The notes under the pieces are model-generated. The model saw only the letters and a list, made by a program, of their open reading frames with translations, searched no databases and had not been told where the DNA came from. Shown piece by piece: positions 18,392-27,627 of a DNA stretch of 64,000 nt; position 1 is the first letter of the stretch, and each line of letters opens with the position of its first letter. Source of the DNA: DATCHW01 sp036508135 (GTDB lineage Bacteria; Bacteroidota; Ignavibacteria; Tepidaquicellales; Tepidaquicellaceae); contig DATCHW010000015.1 in assembly GCA_036508135.1 (NCBI GenBank), positions 62,001 to 126,000 on the forward strand. Reading direction: 5' to 3'. The position numbers and the translations under genes are program-made.

Positions 18392-21304
18392 TTAAAATGT
18401 TACATTTACACCGAACCTAATTTGTCTTGGTGGACCCCAGTTCGTAAAGAATTTAATCCTTTCAGGCCACAAATACCTGAACATGGGATTAGTTTCATAC
18501 GTCGAAGCTCCGGTTTCTGTTGTCAGGAATCCGTTATCATCCGGTTTTCCCGTTCCCGGGAATATTGTATTCACGATTTCTGAATTAAGAACATTGATTA
18601 CATAAACGTAAAAATTCCAGTTTGTCTTCCATAAATTGACACTTTTGTCAACCCTTAAGTCGAGTCTGAAATTCCAGTTTTGAGTTAATTCGTTCTTGGA
18701 TGAAGTAACGAAGCTTCCTTGGGTTCCTGTAGAAGTAGTTGATACTTCAGCCCTTGTATAAGGTCTTCCGCTGTTGAAACTGAATAAAACATTAAAACCA
18801 AGATTCATCAAAACATCACCAAGGAAACCTTTGGGTACATCTTCTCTGCCGCCAAATCTGTAATCCAGATTTATACTGCCTGTATGTCTTTGATCGTAAT
18901 CCAGAGGATACACAAACTGTGGCAATTCCTGTGTAGCATCGTTTGCCAGACTAGTTTTCGAAAAAGGATCCGAACCTGTACCGCTCGCATATGAAAGTGT
19001 ATAAGCAACATCAAGAGCGATGCGGTACATTCTTCTCATACTGAGATAGAAGTCGATACCTCTTGAAATTGCAAAGTCGTTATTCATATATGTTACAAAC
19101 CCTACAGGCACTTTCCCATCGAGAGTGGCTTTAACTCTGCCGGCACCGATAAGGTCAGTTGACTCTTTATAAAATGCGGTTATATCCATATTGATATAAT
19201 CTCCGATGGACTGTTTGAAACCGATTTCATATTGTGTCAATTTAGTCGGTGTTAAGGATGAATTTTCAATTATGTCCTGTAAAGCTGTTGAAAGGAATTT
19301 TTGTAAAGTAAGTTGATTTACAAACATTAGATTCAGCTGTGGTAATTGTACCATTTTTCCGTATTGTGCGTGAAAAATGGATCTGTCAGTTATCGGGAAT
19401 GAGAAACCAAGTCTTGGACTTACATAGAAATTCATTTTGCTGTCTACGAAGTCATCGTCAGATGCAATGATTCCGTCGGGACCGGTAACGTCATTCTGAA
19501 GGTCTCTGAATACTTTAGTATTTACATCAAGAAAATCGACTCTTACCCCGCCGTTAAAATTAAAATCAGCGAAACTGACTTTATCTCTGGCGTAAAAACC
19601 ACCTGTTATCGGGTGTTTTGCATCATTACCGTCGGCAATTAGCGTACCGGTAAGCGGGTCAACAATTTCATAACCGTATGTTTTCAATCTGGCAAGATTC
19701 GTTCCATACCACCTGTCAAATGAATTCTGGACAGATAAATCAGCCGTTGATCCCGGATTTATTGATAATCGTTTTAAAGTATGATATTTATATTCACCTC
19801 CGAATTTTACTTCGTGATCTCCATAATTCTTCGTAAGAAGGGCAAGAGTTGCATCAAGTTTTGCACCTAAATAGCTTACGTCAGTTTTATTATAGATATC
19901 GATTACCCTGTTTATTCTTCCATAAAGGTAAGCAGTATTCGGGTCTAATCCAAGATTTCCTCCTTGTGTGAGTCCGTATCTTGCTAAATCAGGATTATAT
20001 GCAGTATCGCCGTATCTTGTCAATTTATCACCAAAAATCGGGTCATATTGTTCAGCCCTTGAACTGTAATAACTGCCCTGCAATTCGTAAAAGAATTTGC
20101 TTGATACGTTGTGTATTAACCTCGCATAATATAGATTGTCAGTGTTATCCGTAACAGGATTTCTGAATGAATTGCTTATAACATTCCCTGAAACTGGATC
20201 AACGTAGTTATATACATTTGAACCGTATAGTACTCTGCCTTTTGATGAATTGAGAGTAGCACCAAGTTTTAACTGGAGCGGAATATTGGAAGTTTGGATT
20301 TCCGTCAGGTTAAAATTCAATCTGCCGCTGATGGAATAACTTCCGTTTTCATTATCTCTAAGGTTGCCGTTCGGAACGATAGTCGGTACTTTATCAAGTA
20401 TCCACGAACCTATCGTGATTCTCTGGAAGGATCTCTCAAGACTTCCGAAGAAGTTAATCACTTTAGAAAGACCTTTTGTCGGAATAAGAGGACCGCCAAA
20501 GCTGACATTATATAAATTGTATCCGGTGGATTTTGTATCAATCCATCTGTTGGTAAATTCATCAGTGATTGCTTCAAAGGATCCCGTGTATTTATCGGAA
20601 CCGCTTCTTGTGGAAACGTTAATAACGCCGCTGAGTACGTTTCCGTATTCTGCACCGAAACCGCCTGTTAATACTGAGATTTCCTGTAATAGGTTATTCG
20701 GAATGAACGCTCTTGAAGTACCGTCTAACGGATTCGTTGTTTCAACGCCATCAACGATTATAACGTTTTCATTGGTTCTGCCGCCTCTTACGTTAATAGC
20801 GCCGCCCCGTTCATCCTGAACGACACCTGCGGTTTTTGCAACGATGTTTGTAATACCGCGGACACCTGAATTATTGATTGTTGAATTTTCAATAACACGA
20901 CCGCTTTGTTCTACGTCAATGCCTTTTCTTTCTGCTTCAACAGTAATAATTTCTGTTGTAATACCGCCCATAGTAGCTAATTCAAAATTGACTTTGGTCT
21001 TCATATCTACTGAGACCCTAACGCCGGTTTGAATTTTTTTGTCATATCCGACATAAGATGCTTCTACATCATAAGTCCCTACATCTACATTTAGAATAAC
21101 ATAGTCACCATTGTCGTTTGTGATTGCTCCCTGGTTTGTTCCGACGATTTTTACTGTAGCTCCCGCAAGCGGGGAATTATCTTTTGCGTCAACTATAAGA
21201 CCGCCTATGCTGCCTGTAGATTGAGCAAAAATTTCTGTCGAGCAAAAAAAGAGAAGTACAAATATAAAAAGGGAAATAACTTTAGAAAGAGTATAATCCC
21301 TCAT
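18392..21304 (-). CDS. TonB-dependent receptor with carboxypeptidase-regulatory-like N-domain
   Basis: Outer-membrane active transporter of 970 aa. The signal peptide covers about residues 1-28. A CarboxypepD_reg-like domain (about 30-115) includes GSIGGLIVDAKDNSPLAGAT. A plug domain (about 140-250) contains GGRTNENVIIVDGVET and FGAEYGNVLSGVINVSTRSG. A 22-stranded barrel is expected to the C-terminal IRFGVNVTF. The N-domain type is shared with SusC-like receptors, but no SusD-like lipoprotein is adjacent. A GGAGG ribosome binding site precedes the ATG. Substrate unknown. Confidence 0.9.
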   Translation of the reverse strand: MRDYTLSKVISLFIFVLLFFCSTEIFAQSTGSIGGLIVDAKDNSPLAGATVKIVGTNQGAITNDNGDYVILNVDVGTYDVEASYVGYDKKIQTGVRVSVDMKTKVNFELATMGGITTEIITVEAERKGIDVEQSGRVIENSTINNSGVRGITNIVAKTAGVVQDERGGAINVRGGRTNENVIIVDGVETTNPLDGTSRAFIPNNLLQEISVLTGGFGAEYGNVLSGVINVSTRSGSDKYTGSFEAITDEFTNRWIDTKSTGYNLYNVSFGGPLIPTKGLSKVINFFGSLERSFQRITIGSWILDKVPTIVPNGNLRDNENGSYSISGRLNFNLTEIQTSNIPLQLKLGATLNSSKGRVLYGSNVYNYVDPVSGNVISNSFRNPVTDNTDNLYYARLIHNVSSKFFYELQGSYYSSRAEQYDPIFGDKLTRYGDTAYNPDLARYGLTQGGNLGLDPNTAYLYGRINRVIDIYNKTDVSYLGAKLDATLALLTKNYGDHEVKFGGEYKYHTLKRLSINPGSTADLSVQNSFDRWYGTNLARLKTYGYEIVDPLTGTLIADGNDAKHPITGGFYARDKVSFADFNFNGGVRVDFLDVNTKVFRDLQNDVTGPDGIIASDDDFVDSKMNFYVSPRLGFSFPITDRSIFHAQYGKMVQLPQLNLMFVNQLTLQKFLSTALQDIIENSSLTPTKLTQYEIGFKQSIGDYINMDITAFYKESTDLIGAGRVKATLDGKVPVGFVTYMNNDFAISRGIDFYLSMRRMYRIALDVAYTLSYASGTGSDPFSKTSLANDATQELPQFVYPLDYDQRHTGSINLDYRFGGREDVPKGFLGDVLMNLGFNVLFSFNSGRPYTRAEVSTTSTGTQGSFVTSSKNELTQNWNFRLDLRVDKSVNLWKTNWNFYVYVINVLNSEIVNTIFPGTGKPDDNGFLTTETGASTYETNPMFRYLWPERIKFFTNWGPPRQIRFGVNVTF

Positions 21305-21338
21305 CTTTACCTCCGATGTTTAAGGTTATTTTAAAAAA

Positions 21339-21384
21339 AACAACCCCCATAAACATTTCGTCGAAACGCATTATGAGGGTTGTT
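21339..21384 (-). terminator. Strong terminator or attenuator just before the TonB receptor start
   Basis: Stem 21339-21352 against 21371-21384 (14 pairs with one C-A mismatch), loop 18 nt, followed on the - strand by GTTTTTTTTA. It ends the Asp-box protein transcript. Only about 35 nt separate the T-run from the TonB receptor ATG, so it could also act as an attenuator for the receptor. Confidence 0.82.
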
Positions 21385-21408
21385 ATGTTCATTAACAATT
21401 ATAAAAAT

Positions 21409-23310
21409 TTATTTGATAAGCAACATTTTCTTTGTATCCTTGAAATCACCAGCCTGTATTGTGTAGAAATAAATTCCACTCGACAGGTTAGTTGCATTAA
21501 ATTTAACTTCATTGGTTCCTGCTGAAACCCTTTCATTATTTACTAATGTTTCAATAAGCTGACCATTTACATTGAAAACCTTAATAGTTACTGAAGAAGT
21601 TTTCGGAATCGCAAACCTGATTGTTGTTGTAGGATTGAACGGATTAGGATAGTTTTGTTCAAGACTAAAATTATCCGGAATCTGTGTTGTTATGTTCCCA
21701 ACTCCAATTGATTCGGGAATTGAAATTTGAACATAATGTACTGTTGCGTCAGTCTGTGGATTACCTGTGTAAGTTGAATAATTGCCGGGTAATGAGTCAG
21801 ATACGCAAACAACATTAAACACATAATTTGAACCTACTTTTTCGTTTGTTTGAGAAACACTTGGAAAAACCCAATCTCTTACCGGAGTAGAAGGATTCAA
21901 TTGTACCGGTGCATTCCATGATGTTCCATTATTACCGGAAACCAAATAATAAATGTTCATATAACTAACTGTATCCGGAGCATTACCAACAAAGTCTGAT
22001 GGTACCATCACAGCAACAAATAAAACATTACCTGTACTTGATTTTCCAATAACCGGTCTGGTTGTATTACTGTAACCATCTACAGTTGCATTAGGACCGC
22101 TGTGAAAATATGGATGATATCCTAAGTTATTTGTATCTGCAATAATTACACTTCTGTTGGGGTCGGAACCCGGTAAGTCTGAAGACCAGTATCTGAGTTG
22201 TGATGGATAACCAGGATAGAAATTTCCAGCAGTGGTTTGTTTAACATTTTCCCAGACAATTTTCGGAACATTGCCATTATAACAAATTGAAACACCATTT
22301 AATGCACAAATACTATCACCACTACCCCACACAGCATCAAAAATCTTTGTAGGAGCAGAGAAAGATGTACCATTATCTGTGGATTCTCTGAATAAAACGT
22401 CACCATAGTCAGGTGCGTCAGTATAACCGTTGGCAACATTTACTAAACCGATTCTTGAACCGTCATCACTTCTTGCAAGCATATAACTATTTGCAGATGC
22501 ACTTTGTACTGGTGTCCATCCTAAAAATGTGGAAGAACTAAATGAAGTTCCGGTATTTAAAAAAGTACTATCAAAAGTGGTATTATTCACAGATCCGATT
22601 ATTACAAATTTATTAGTAAGGGAGACATTACTTGTTGCAACGATACTTGGCCATATATAAGGGTTAGTACCTGCCAATCCCGGGTCTAAAGGTGTAAATA
22701 CACCTACGCCTGGGAATGCATCAATAAATACAACAGTTCTATTTGTACCACCTACTGTTAAACCAGTATGGTCTGCAATCAATGCATTACCTTCAGAGTT
22801 GCCCGAAATATTGACAAATCCTGCCCTTAAACTAGGAACATTTGATATAAAAGACCAAGTAGTTCCAGCATCTGAACTGAAGTAATATTTAACTAACCTT
22901 CCATTAAAAGCTGGTGCCGGGTCAGGATTCGGGGAAAAAGTAAAAGCACAATGAAGGTTAACAGGAGTTGCTGGATCCTGCCAGATTTCAAGGGGTGACC
23001 CATTTGATTGAAGCGTATAAGCCGTCGGTCCCATTGTAGTAAATGTGATAGTATTTGGAATCCCATCAATCTCTGTAATTCTTGAAAAATTCGGAGCTAA
23101 TGATGTCTTGATAGATTTATATGGACCTATTTTAACATTATTTATTGCGCCCTCCTTCATATAAACAACTGCATCACCTACAAGGGTCATTTTGAAACTT
23201 GACATTTTTGATGATTGTTTTTCATTATATGTCAATTTTCTCGGACCCGCATAAAGTATTGAAGATAAGAAACACATAGCAAACGCTAATGTGAGTAATT
23301 TATTAAACAT
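21409..23310 (-). CDS. Secreted Asp-box (sialidase-fold-like) protein with type IX sorting domain
   Basis: The signal peptide covers about residues 1-21. The body has repeated Asp-box-like motifs (SSDAGTTW, STDNGTSF, SGNNGTSW) as in BNR/sialidase-type beta-propellers. The C-terminal type A sorting domain begins EQNYPNPFNPTTTIRFAIP, continues VFNVNGQLIETLVN and SSGIYFYTIQAG, and ends KKMLLIK. It is probably exported across the outer membrane by a type IX system and anchored or released. An AAAGGAG site precedes the start. Catalytic residues of true sialidases were not identified, so no enzymatic role is claimed. Confidence 0.8.
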   Translation of the reverse strand: MFNKLLTLAFAMCFLSSILYAGPRKLTYNEKQSSKMSSFKMTLVGDAVVYMKEGAINNVKIGPYKSIKTSLAPNFSRITEIDGIPNTITFTTMGPTAYTLQSNGSPLEIWQDPATPVNLHCAFTFSPNPDPAPAFNGRLVKYYFSSDAGTTWSFISNVPSLRAGFVNISGNSEGNALIADHTGLTVGGTNRTVVFIDAFPGVGVFTPLDPGLAGTNPYIWPSIVATSNVSLTNKFVIIGSVNNTTFDSTFLNTGTSFSSSTFLGWTPVQSASANSYMLARSDDGSRIGLVNVANGYTDAPDYGDVLFRESTDNGTSFSAPTKIFDAVWGSGDSICALNGVSICYNGNVPKIVWENVKQTTAGNFYPGYPSQLRYWSSDLPGSDPNRSVIIADTNNLGYHPYFHSGPNATVDGYSNTTRPVIGKSSTGNVLFVAVMVPSDFVGNAPDTVSYMNIYYLVSGNNGTSWNAPVQLNPSTPVRDWVFPSVSQTNEKVGSNYVFNVVCVSDSLPGNYSTYTGNPQTDATVHYVQISIPESIGVGNITTQIPDNFSLEQNYPNPFNPTTTIRFAIPKTSSVTIKVFNVNGQLIETLVNNERVSAGTNEVKFNATNLSSGIYFYTIQAGDFKDTKKMLLIK

Positions 23311-23380
23311 TTTTCTCTCCTTTATTTTTTATTTAGAAAAAATTTACTTAAACGTACAATATTAAATAAAACTTGTAATT

Positions 23381-23409
23381 AATATAATACTAATTATATA
23401 ATTTGTCAA
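23381..23409 (-). promoter_or_regulatory. Near-consensus sigma-70 promoter for the Asp-box protein gene
   Basis: On the - strand, TTGACA (revcomp of 23404-23409) is followed after 17 nt by TATATT (revcomp of 23381-23386). The predicted start leaves a leader of about 65 nt before the ATG at 23310. It is the closest match to the classic consensus that I found in the window. Confidence 0.65.
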
Positions 23410-23474
23410 TATAGAATTTCGTTAATTACTTGTAAAATCAAAGTTTCAATTTATAAGTTTTTATAAAAATCAAT

Positions 23475-24389
23475 CTAATTTTTAAAATATTTTTTTATTT
23501 GTCTAATTATTTCTTCTGCTATTTTATATTTACTTTCTTCGGTTTTACCTGCGATATGATTCGTCATAAGAACATTTTTCAGGCTGCTAAATTTTTTATT
23601 GATAGCAGGTTCATTATTAAAAACATCTAATCCTGCAAACTTGATTTTTTTCCTTTTTAAAGATTCAATCAGATATTCCTCGTCAATAACTCCACCCCGC
23701 GAAGTATTGATTAATACTGATGTTTCCCGAATTAAATCAATTTTCCTTTTTGAAATAAATTTTTTATTATCTTTATTCAGGGGGATATGCAAAGTTACAA
23801 TATCTGAGTTCTTTAGAAGATAATTTATATTTACAAATTTATATATTTTGTATTTAAATTTTAATTTTTTATTAATGTCATTAATTAATAATTCCATACC
23901 AAAAGATTTTGCTAATTTTGCAACTTTACTACCTACTTTTCCTATACCGATTATTCCAATCGTTTTACCATTTAATTCATTTCTTTGAAAATTATTAATT
24001 CCGAACTGATTACTTCTGACAAGATAATCCGAGTAATTGATTTGTTTGAAAATATTTAATATTAAACCTATAGTATGTTCAGCAGTGGAAATAGAATTCC
24101 CATCAATAGCTTTTATTATTACAATATTTTTTTTTCTTGCATATTCCGCATCTATATTATCACACCCTCTCGAGCATGTTGCAATTACTTTCATATTGCA
24201 TTTATCGAGGAAATGCCTGTCTATCATACGTGTACTTCTTATGATCATGCAATCGAACTGATCAGATGAGTCGAGAATAGTTTGATTTTCTATTCCCGGA
24301 TTTATTATGATATTGAAATTCTTTTCGGGAAATATATCCAGATTACTTAAATCAATATCGCCTGCAATTAAAATATTTATTTTTTCCAA
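23475..24389 (-). CDS. D-isomer specific 2-hydroxyacid dehydrogenase family protein
   Basis: NAD(P)-dependent dehydrogenase of the phosphoglycerate-dehydrogenase type, 304 aa with no ACT domain. The cofactor loop is GIIGIGKVGSKVAKLA. The catalytic Arg is in INTSRGGVID, the Glu in LDVFNNEPA and the His in MTNHIAGKTEE. The substrate is not determinable; SerA-like or hydroxypyruvate reductase-like are both possible. The coding sequence is unusually rich in Lys/Ile/Asn codons compared with neighbours. It lies 33 nt downstream of engB on the same strand. Confidence 0.82.
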   Translation of the reverse strand: MEKINILIAGDIDLSNLDIFPEKNFNIIINPGIENQTILDSSDQFDCMIIRSTRMIDRHFLDKCNMKVIATCSRGCDNIDAEYARKKNIVIIKAIDGNSISTAEHTIGLILNIFKQINYSDYLVRSNQFGINNFQRNELNGKTIGIIGIGKVGSKVAKLAKSFGMELLINDINKKLKFKYKIYKFVNINYLLKNSDIVTLHIPLNKDNKKFISKRKIDLIRETSVLINTSRGGVIDEEYLIESLKRKKIKFAGLDVFNNEPAINKKFSSLKNVLMTNHIAGKTEESKYKIAEEIIRQIKKYFKN

Positions 24390-24422
24390 GAATCAGGGTT
24401 TAGGAAATGCGAAAAAAAGAAA

Positions 24423-25022
24423 TTACTTTTTCGGACTTTTTAGCTCGCCGAATATCAAGCCAAGAATTTCGTTTTTACCTTCACCGGAAATAATTGAGAA
24501 AGGAATATAGTCCTTACACATATCTTCATTATTAACTATTTTAGAAGCACGGTAGATTTGCTTTTCCATTTTATTTTTGGAAATCTTATCGGATTTCGTA
24601 AGTACGATTGCGTAAGGAATTTCATAATACTCAAGCCAGCTCACCATAAGTTCATCAAGATAAGTCGGCTCGTGCCTGGCATCTATAAGCACAAATACCA
24701 TACTTACATTTTGTCTTTCACTGATGTAATCTTCAACAAGTTTTCTCCATCCGGCTCTAATCTGTTCAGGAACTTTTGCATATCCATATCCGGGAAGATC
24801 TACGAGGTAAAAATTTTCATTTATCAGGAAGTAATTCAGTTGTCTTGTTTTCCCGGGGACAGAGCCAACCTTTGCAAGTTTCTTTTTACCGCATATTTTA
24901 TTTACGAGTGAAGATTTTCCGACGTTCGATCTTCCTACGAAAACAAATTCTGAGAGTACGGATTTAGGTAAAGTCCTTAAATCGTATATACTATCTATAA
25001 ATTCAGCGGATGTAATTTTCAT
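24423..25022 (-). CDS. engB: Ribosome biogenesis GTPase EngB (YsxC/YihA)
   Basis: Small TRAFAC GTPase needed for assembly of the large ribosomal subunit. G1 is GRSNVGKSSLVN (about residues 31-42), G3 is DLPGYGYAKV and G4 is LTKSDK. The family segment GSVPGKTRQLNYF (switch I) is complete. The 199 aa length is normal. It lies between the ribosomal block terminator and the 2-hydroxyacid dehydrogenase gene. Confidence 0.95.
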   Translation of the reverse strand: MKITSAEFIDSIYDLRTLPKSVLSEFVFVGRSNVGKSSLVNKICGKKKLAKVGSVPGKTRQLNYFLINENFYLVDLPGYGYAKVPEQIRAGWRKLVEDYISERQNVSMVFVLIDARHEPTYLDELMVSWLEYYEIPYAIVLTKSDKISKNKMEKQIYRASKIVNNEDMCKDYIPFSIISGEGKNEILGLIFGELKSPKK

Positions 25023-25044
25023 TCTTAAAAGTTTGATAATAAAA

Positions 25045-25117
25045 AAACCCTTAACTTAATTTCCTAACATCTTTTTTAAAAATATTCCGTTTTTCAAGAC
25101 ATTTAAGTTAAGGGTTT
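25045..25117 (-). terminator. Terminator at the end of the ribosomal block
   Basis: A perfect 15-bp stem, AAACCCTTAACTTAA at 25045-25059 with its complement at 25103-25117, followed by a T-run on the - strand. The loop is long (43 nt). It lies directly after rplQ, the last gene of the block. Confidence 0.65.
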
Positions 25118-25196
25118 AAAAAAAATAATTTATGCCGAGAAATTTGTTACTTCAAAAATAATAATAAAAATTAACTTTTTAAATGAATAAATATTG

Positions 25197-25883
25197 CTAA
25201 CCTTTTTTCTTCCCGGTGTGTTTTGTTGTCACTTTTGATTTTTCTTCTTTCCCGGTTTTCGATTTTGGGGCTCTAGGTTTAGATTCGGCTTTATCGCTTT
25301 GTTTAATTTTTGATTTTTCTTTCTTTTCTGTTTTTTCTTTCGGCTCTTTTTTCGTTTTGGATTTTGTACTTTTCTTCTTCTCTTCGGCTTCGACCATATC
25401 CTTTTCAGCTGTTTCTTCTTTAGGAGTTTTCCCTTTACTTTCGGCTTTTTTCTTCGATTCTTTTGCTTCAGCTTTTGCATCAGCCTTTGCCGATTTTAGT
25501 TTTGCTACATCATAATCAACTAATTCTATGATAGCTTCGTTTGCTCCATCTCCTGCCCTGAATCCTGTTTTGAGAACTCTCGTGTAACCTCCGGGTCTGT
25601 TCTTTACCATTTGTCCAATCTCATCAAAAAGAATCTGAATCGCTTCTCTATCTTTTATCATACTTGCAGTAATACGTCTTTGATGAACATTTTTATCCGG
25701 ATCCAAAAATGCTATTTTTGCCTTTGTTATAAATGGCTCAATATATGTTCTTAATTCTTTGGCTTTTGCTTCAGTCGTTTTAATTCTTTTATATTTGATT
25801 AGTGATATTGCTAAATTTGAAAGTAATGCTTTTCTATGACTGGCTGTTCTTTTTAACTTTCTGCCTTTTTTCCTGTGTACCAT
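25197..25883 (-). CDS. rplQ: 50S ribosomal protein L17 with long Lys/Glu-rich tail
   Basis: L17 lines the peptide exit tunnel region of the 50S subunit. The first about 120 residues are the standard domain (MVHRKKGRKLKRTASHRKAL to a GDGANEAIIELVDYD end). A further about 105 residues are almost entirely Lys, Glu, Ala and Ser, likely unstructured. Common L17 proteins are about 115-130 aa; long charged tails do occur in Bacteroidota relatives. It is the last gene of the ribosomal block, 38 nt after rpoA. Confidence 0.96.
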   Translation of the reverse strand: MVHRKKGRKLKRTASHRKALLSNLAISLIKYKRIKTTEAKAKELRTYIEPFITKAKIAFLDPDKNVHQRRITASMIKDREAIQILFDEIGQMVKNRPGGYTRVLKTGFRAGDGANEAIIELVDYDVAKLKSAKADAKAEAKESKKKAESKGKTPKEETAEKDMVEAEEKKKSTKSKTKKEPKEKTEKKEKSKIKQSDKAESKPRAPKSKTGKEEKSKVTTKHTGKKKG

Positions 25884-25921
25884 TCTAATTAACCGTTTTT
25901 ATGATAATTTAACAATAAAAA

Positions 25922-26914
25922 TTACTTGCCTTCATCTTTCAGATATTTCGAGATGTCCATCCCAAAATTCAGGTTGTAGCTTTCAATAAGCTCACCCAAT
26001 TCAGCAAGGGATTTTCTTCCAAAATTTCTGTAATGAAGCATTTCAGATTCATTTTTGCTGACTAAATCAGCGATTGTTTTGATATTTGCAGATCTTAAAC
26101 AATTCTGCGATCTCACCGATAGATCCAGTTCATCAACAGGCATCAGCAATACTTTCTTTACCATTTCAAATTCTTCGTTCTTTTCTTCTTCAACCGGTAC
26201 AGAATCCTGCATGTCGGGTTTAAGATCAAGAAATAATTGCAAATGCTCTTTTAATATTCTTGAAGAAAGCAGAACTGCTTCTTCAGGATTAATTGAACCG
26301 TCAGTTGTGACTTCAAGTATTAGTTTTTCATAATCCGTAATTTGCCCAACTCTCGTATTCTCAATTACAAAGTTGACATTTTTTACCGGTGAATAGATTG
26401 AATCAATCGGGATATATGTAAGAGGTAATTCATATTTTTTGTTTTCTTCAGACGGAACATATCCGATTCCGTTTCCGATTCGCAATTCAAGATCGATAAC
26501 CGCATCCTTATTTAAAGTAGCAATATGAACATCAGGATTTAAAATTTCAAAATCCGCAGTTGCGTTTTGTATATCTCTTGCTGTAAATTCTTTAGCGCCT
26601 TTAAATTTTAATTCTATCTTATTGGATTTTTTAGTAATATCTTTGAATCTGATTTCTTTTAAATTCAGGACCATTTCTGATACATCTTCAACTACACCTT
26701 TAATAGTTGAAAATTCGTGCGGAACATCATTTACTTTTATAGCAACGATTGCTGTACCCGGTAGCGATGATATCAATACCCTTCTTAAAGAATTTCCGAT
26801 TGTTACTGCATAACCTCTTTCAAGAGGTTGAACTATAAATCTGCCGAACGTTTCTGTATAAGAAGATTCTTCTATAACAACTTTTTCCGGCATTTGTAAA
26901 TGATTAATTTTCAT
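25922..26914 (-). CDS. rpoA: RNA polymerase alpha subunit
   Basis: Forms the dimer on which core RNA polymerase assembles. The N-terminal domain (about residues 1-235) includes FGRFIVQPLERGYAVTIGNS and LRRVLISSLPGTAI. The C-terminal domain (about 255-320) includes LDLSVRSQNCLRSANIKTI and LLHYRNFGRKSL-type motifs (here MLHYRNFGRKSLAELGE). The 330 aa length is normal and the order rpsD-rpoA-rplQ is canonical. No Shine-Dalgarno is visible upstream of the ATG. Confidence 0.98.
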   Translation of the reverse strand: MKINHLQMPEKVVIEESSYTETFGRFIVQPLERGYAVTIGNSLRRVLISSLPGTAIVAIKVNDVPHEFSTIKGVVEDVSEMVLNLKEIRFKDITKKSNKIELKFKGAKEFTARDIQNATADFEILNPDVHIATLNKDAVIDLELRIGNGIGYVPSEENKKYELPLTYIPIDSIYSPVKNVNFVIENTRVGQITDYEKLILEVTTDGSINPEEAVLLSSRILKEHLQLFLDLKPDMQDSVPVEEEKNEEFEMVKKVLLMPVDELDLSVRSQNCLRSANIKTIADLVSKNESEMLHYRNFGRKSLAELGELIESYNLNFGMDISKYLKDEGK

Positions 26915-26958
26915 TATATTTGTAAAATTGAATTTATATTATTTATTAAAAACTTTAT

Positions 26959-27588
26959 TTATTTGGAATATAATTCCACAACCAATTGTTCGTTTCCAAT
27001 GAATGGTACATCAGCTCTTTCTGGAATATGGAGATATACTCCATTCATATTTGCTTTATCGAGAGATAACCAGGTTGGGAGCATATTTTCTTTCATCCTC
27101 TTCATAGAATCATGAATGACCTGAAGCTTTTTGCTTTTATCTCTTACCTGGATTACATCACCTGCTTTTAAAAGATATGAAGGAATATTGACTATTTTTT
27201 TATTTACAGTAAAATGGCGATGCGTGATTATCTGTCTTGCTGCTTTCCTTGAAGGAGCTAACCCAAGGCGGTATAAAGTATTGTCAAAACGGCTTTCGAG
27301 TATTTGAACAAGATTATCACCTGTTACACCTTTTTTCCTCGATGCCTTCACAAAATAATTATGGAACTGCTTTTCAAGTAACCCGTATGTTTTACGGATT
27401 TTTTGTTTTTCTCTTAACTGTACCGCATAGTCAGTTATTCTGGGTTTTCTTGTTTGTCCATGCTGACCCGGAGGAAAATTCCGCGATTCTATCGGACATT
27501 TATCTGTAAAACATTTTGTGCCCTTTAAAAATAATTTTTGTCTTTCTCTTCTACAGAGTTTGCAATTTGCGTCTGTATATCTTGCCAT
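26959..27588 (-). CDS. rpsD: 30S ribosomal protein S4
   Basis: Primary binder that nucleates 30S assembly. The N-terminal domain keeps four cysteines in a zinc-finger pattern (CKLC, then Cys26 and Cys31 in GTKCFTDKCP), so it is the zinc-binding form. The S4 RNA-binding domain spans about residues 98-165 with LESRFDNTLYRLGLAPSRKA. The 209 aa length is normal and the C-terminus VVELYSK is typical. Confidence 0.98.
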   Translation of the reverse strand: MARYTDANCKLCRRERQKLFLKGTKCFTDKCPIESRNFPPGQHGQTRKPRITDYAVQLREKQKIRKTYGLLEKQFHNYFVKASRKKGVTGDNLVQILESRFDNTLYRLGLAPSRKAARQIITHRHFTVNKKIVNIPSYLLKAGDVIQVRDKSKKLQVIHDSMKRMKENMLPTWLSLDKANMNGVYLHIPERADVPFIGNEQLVVELYSK

Positions 27589-27627
27589 TATTCGCTATTA
27601 AATTTTTCTTTAATAAAAATTATAAAA

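Noticed and set aside
20364..20819. 151-codon frame antisense to the TonB receptor plug
   Set aside because: No start context, no domain; the receptor frame is complete and conserved.
25216..25515. Phe/Ser-rich frame opposite the rplQ tail
   Set aside because: Mirror of the Lys/Glu-rich tail; composition is explained by the real frame on the other strand.
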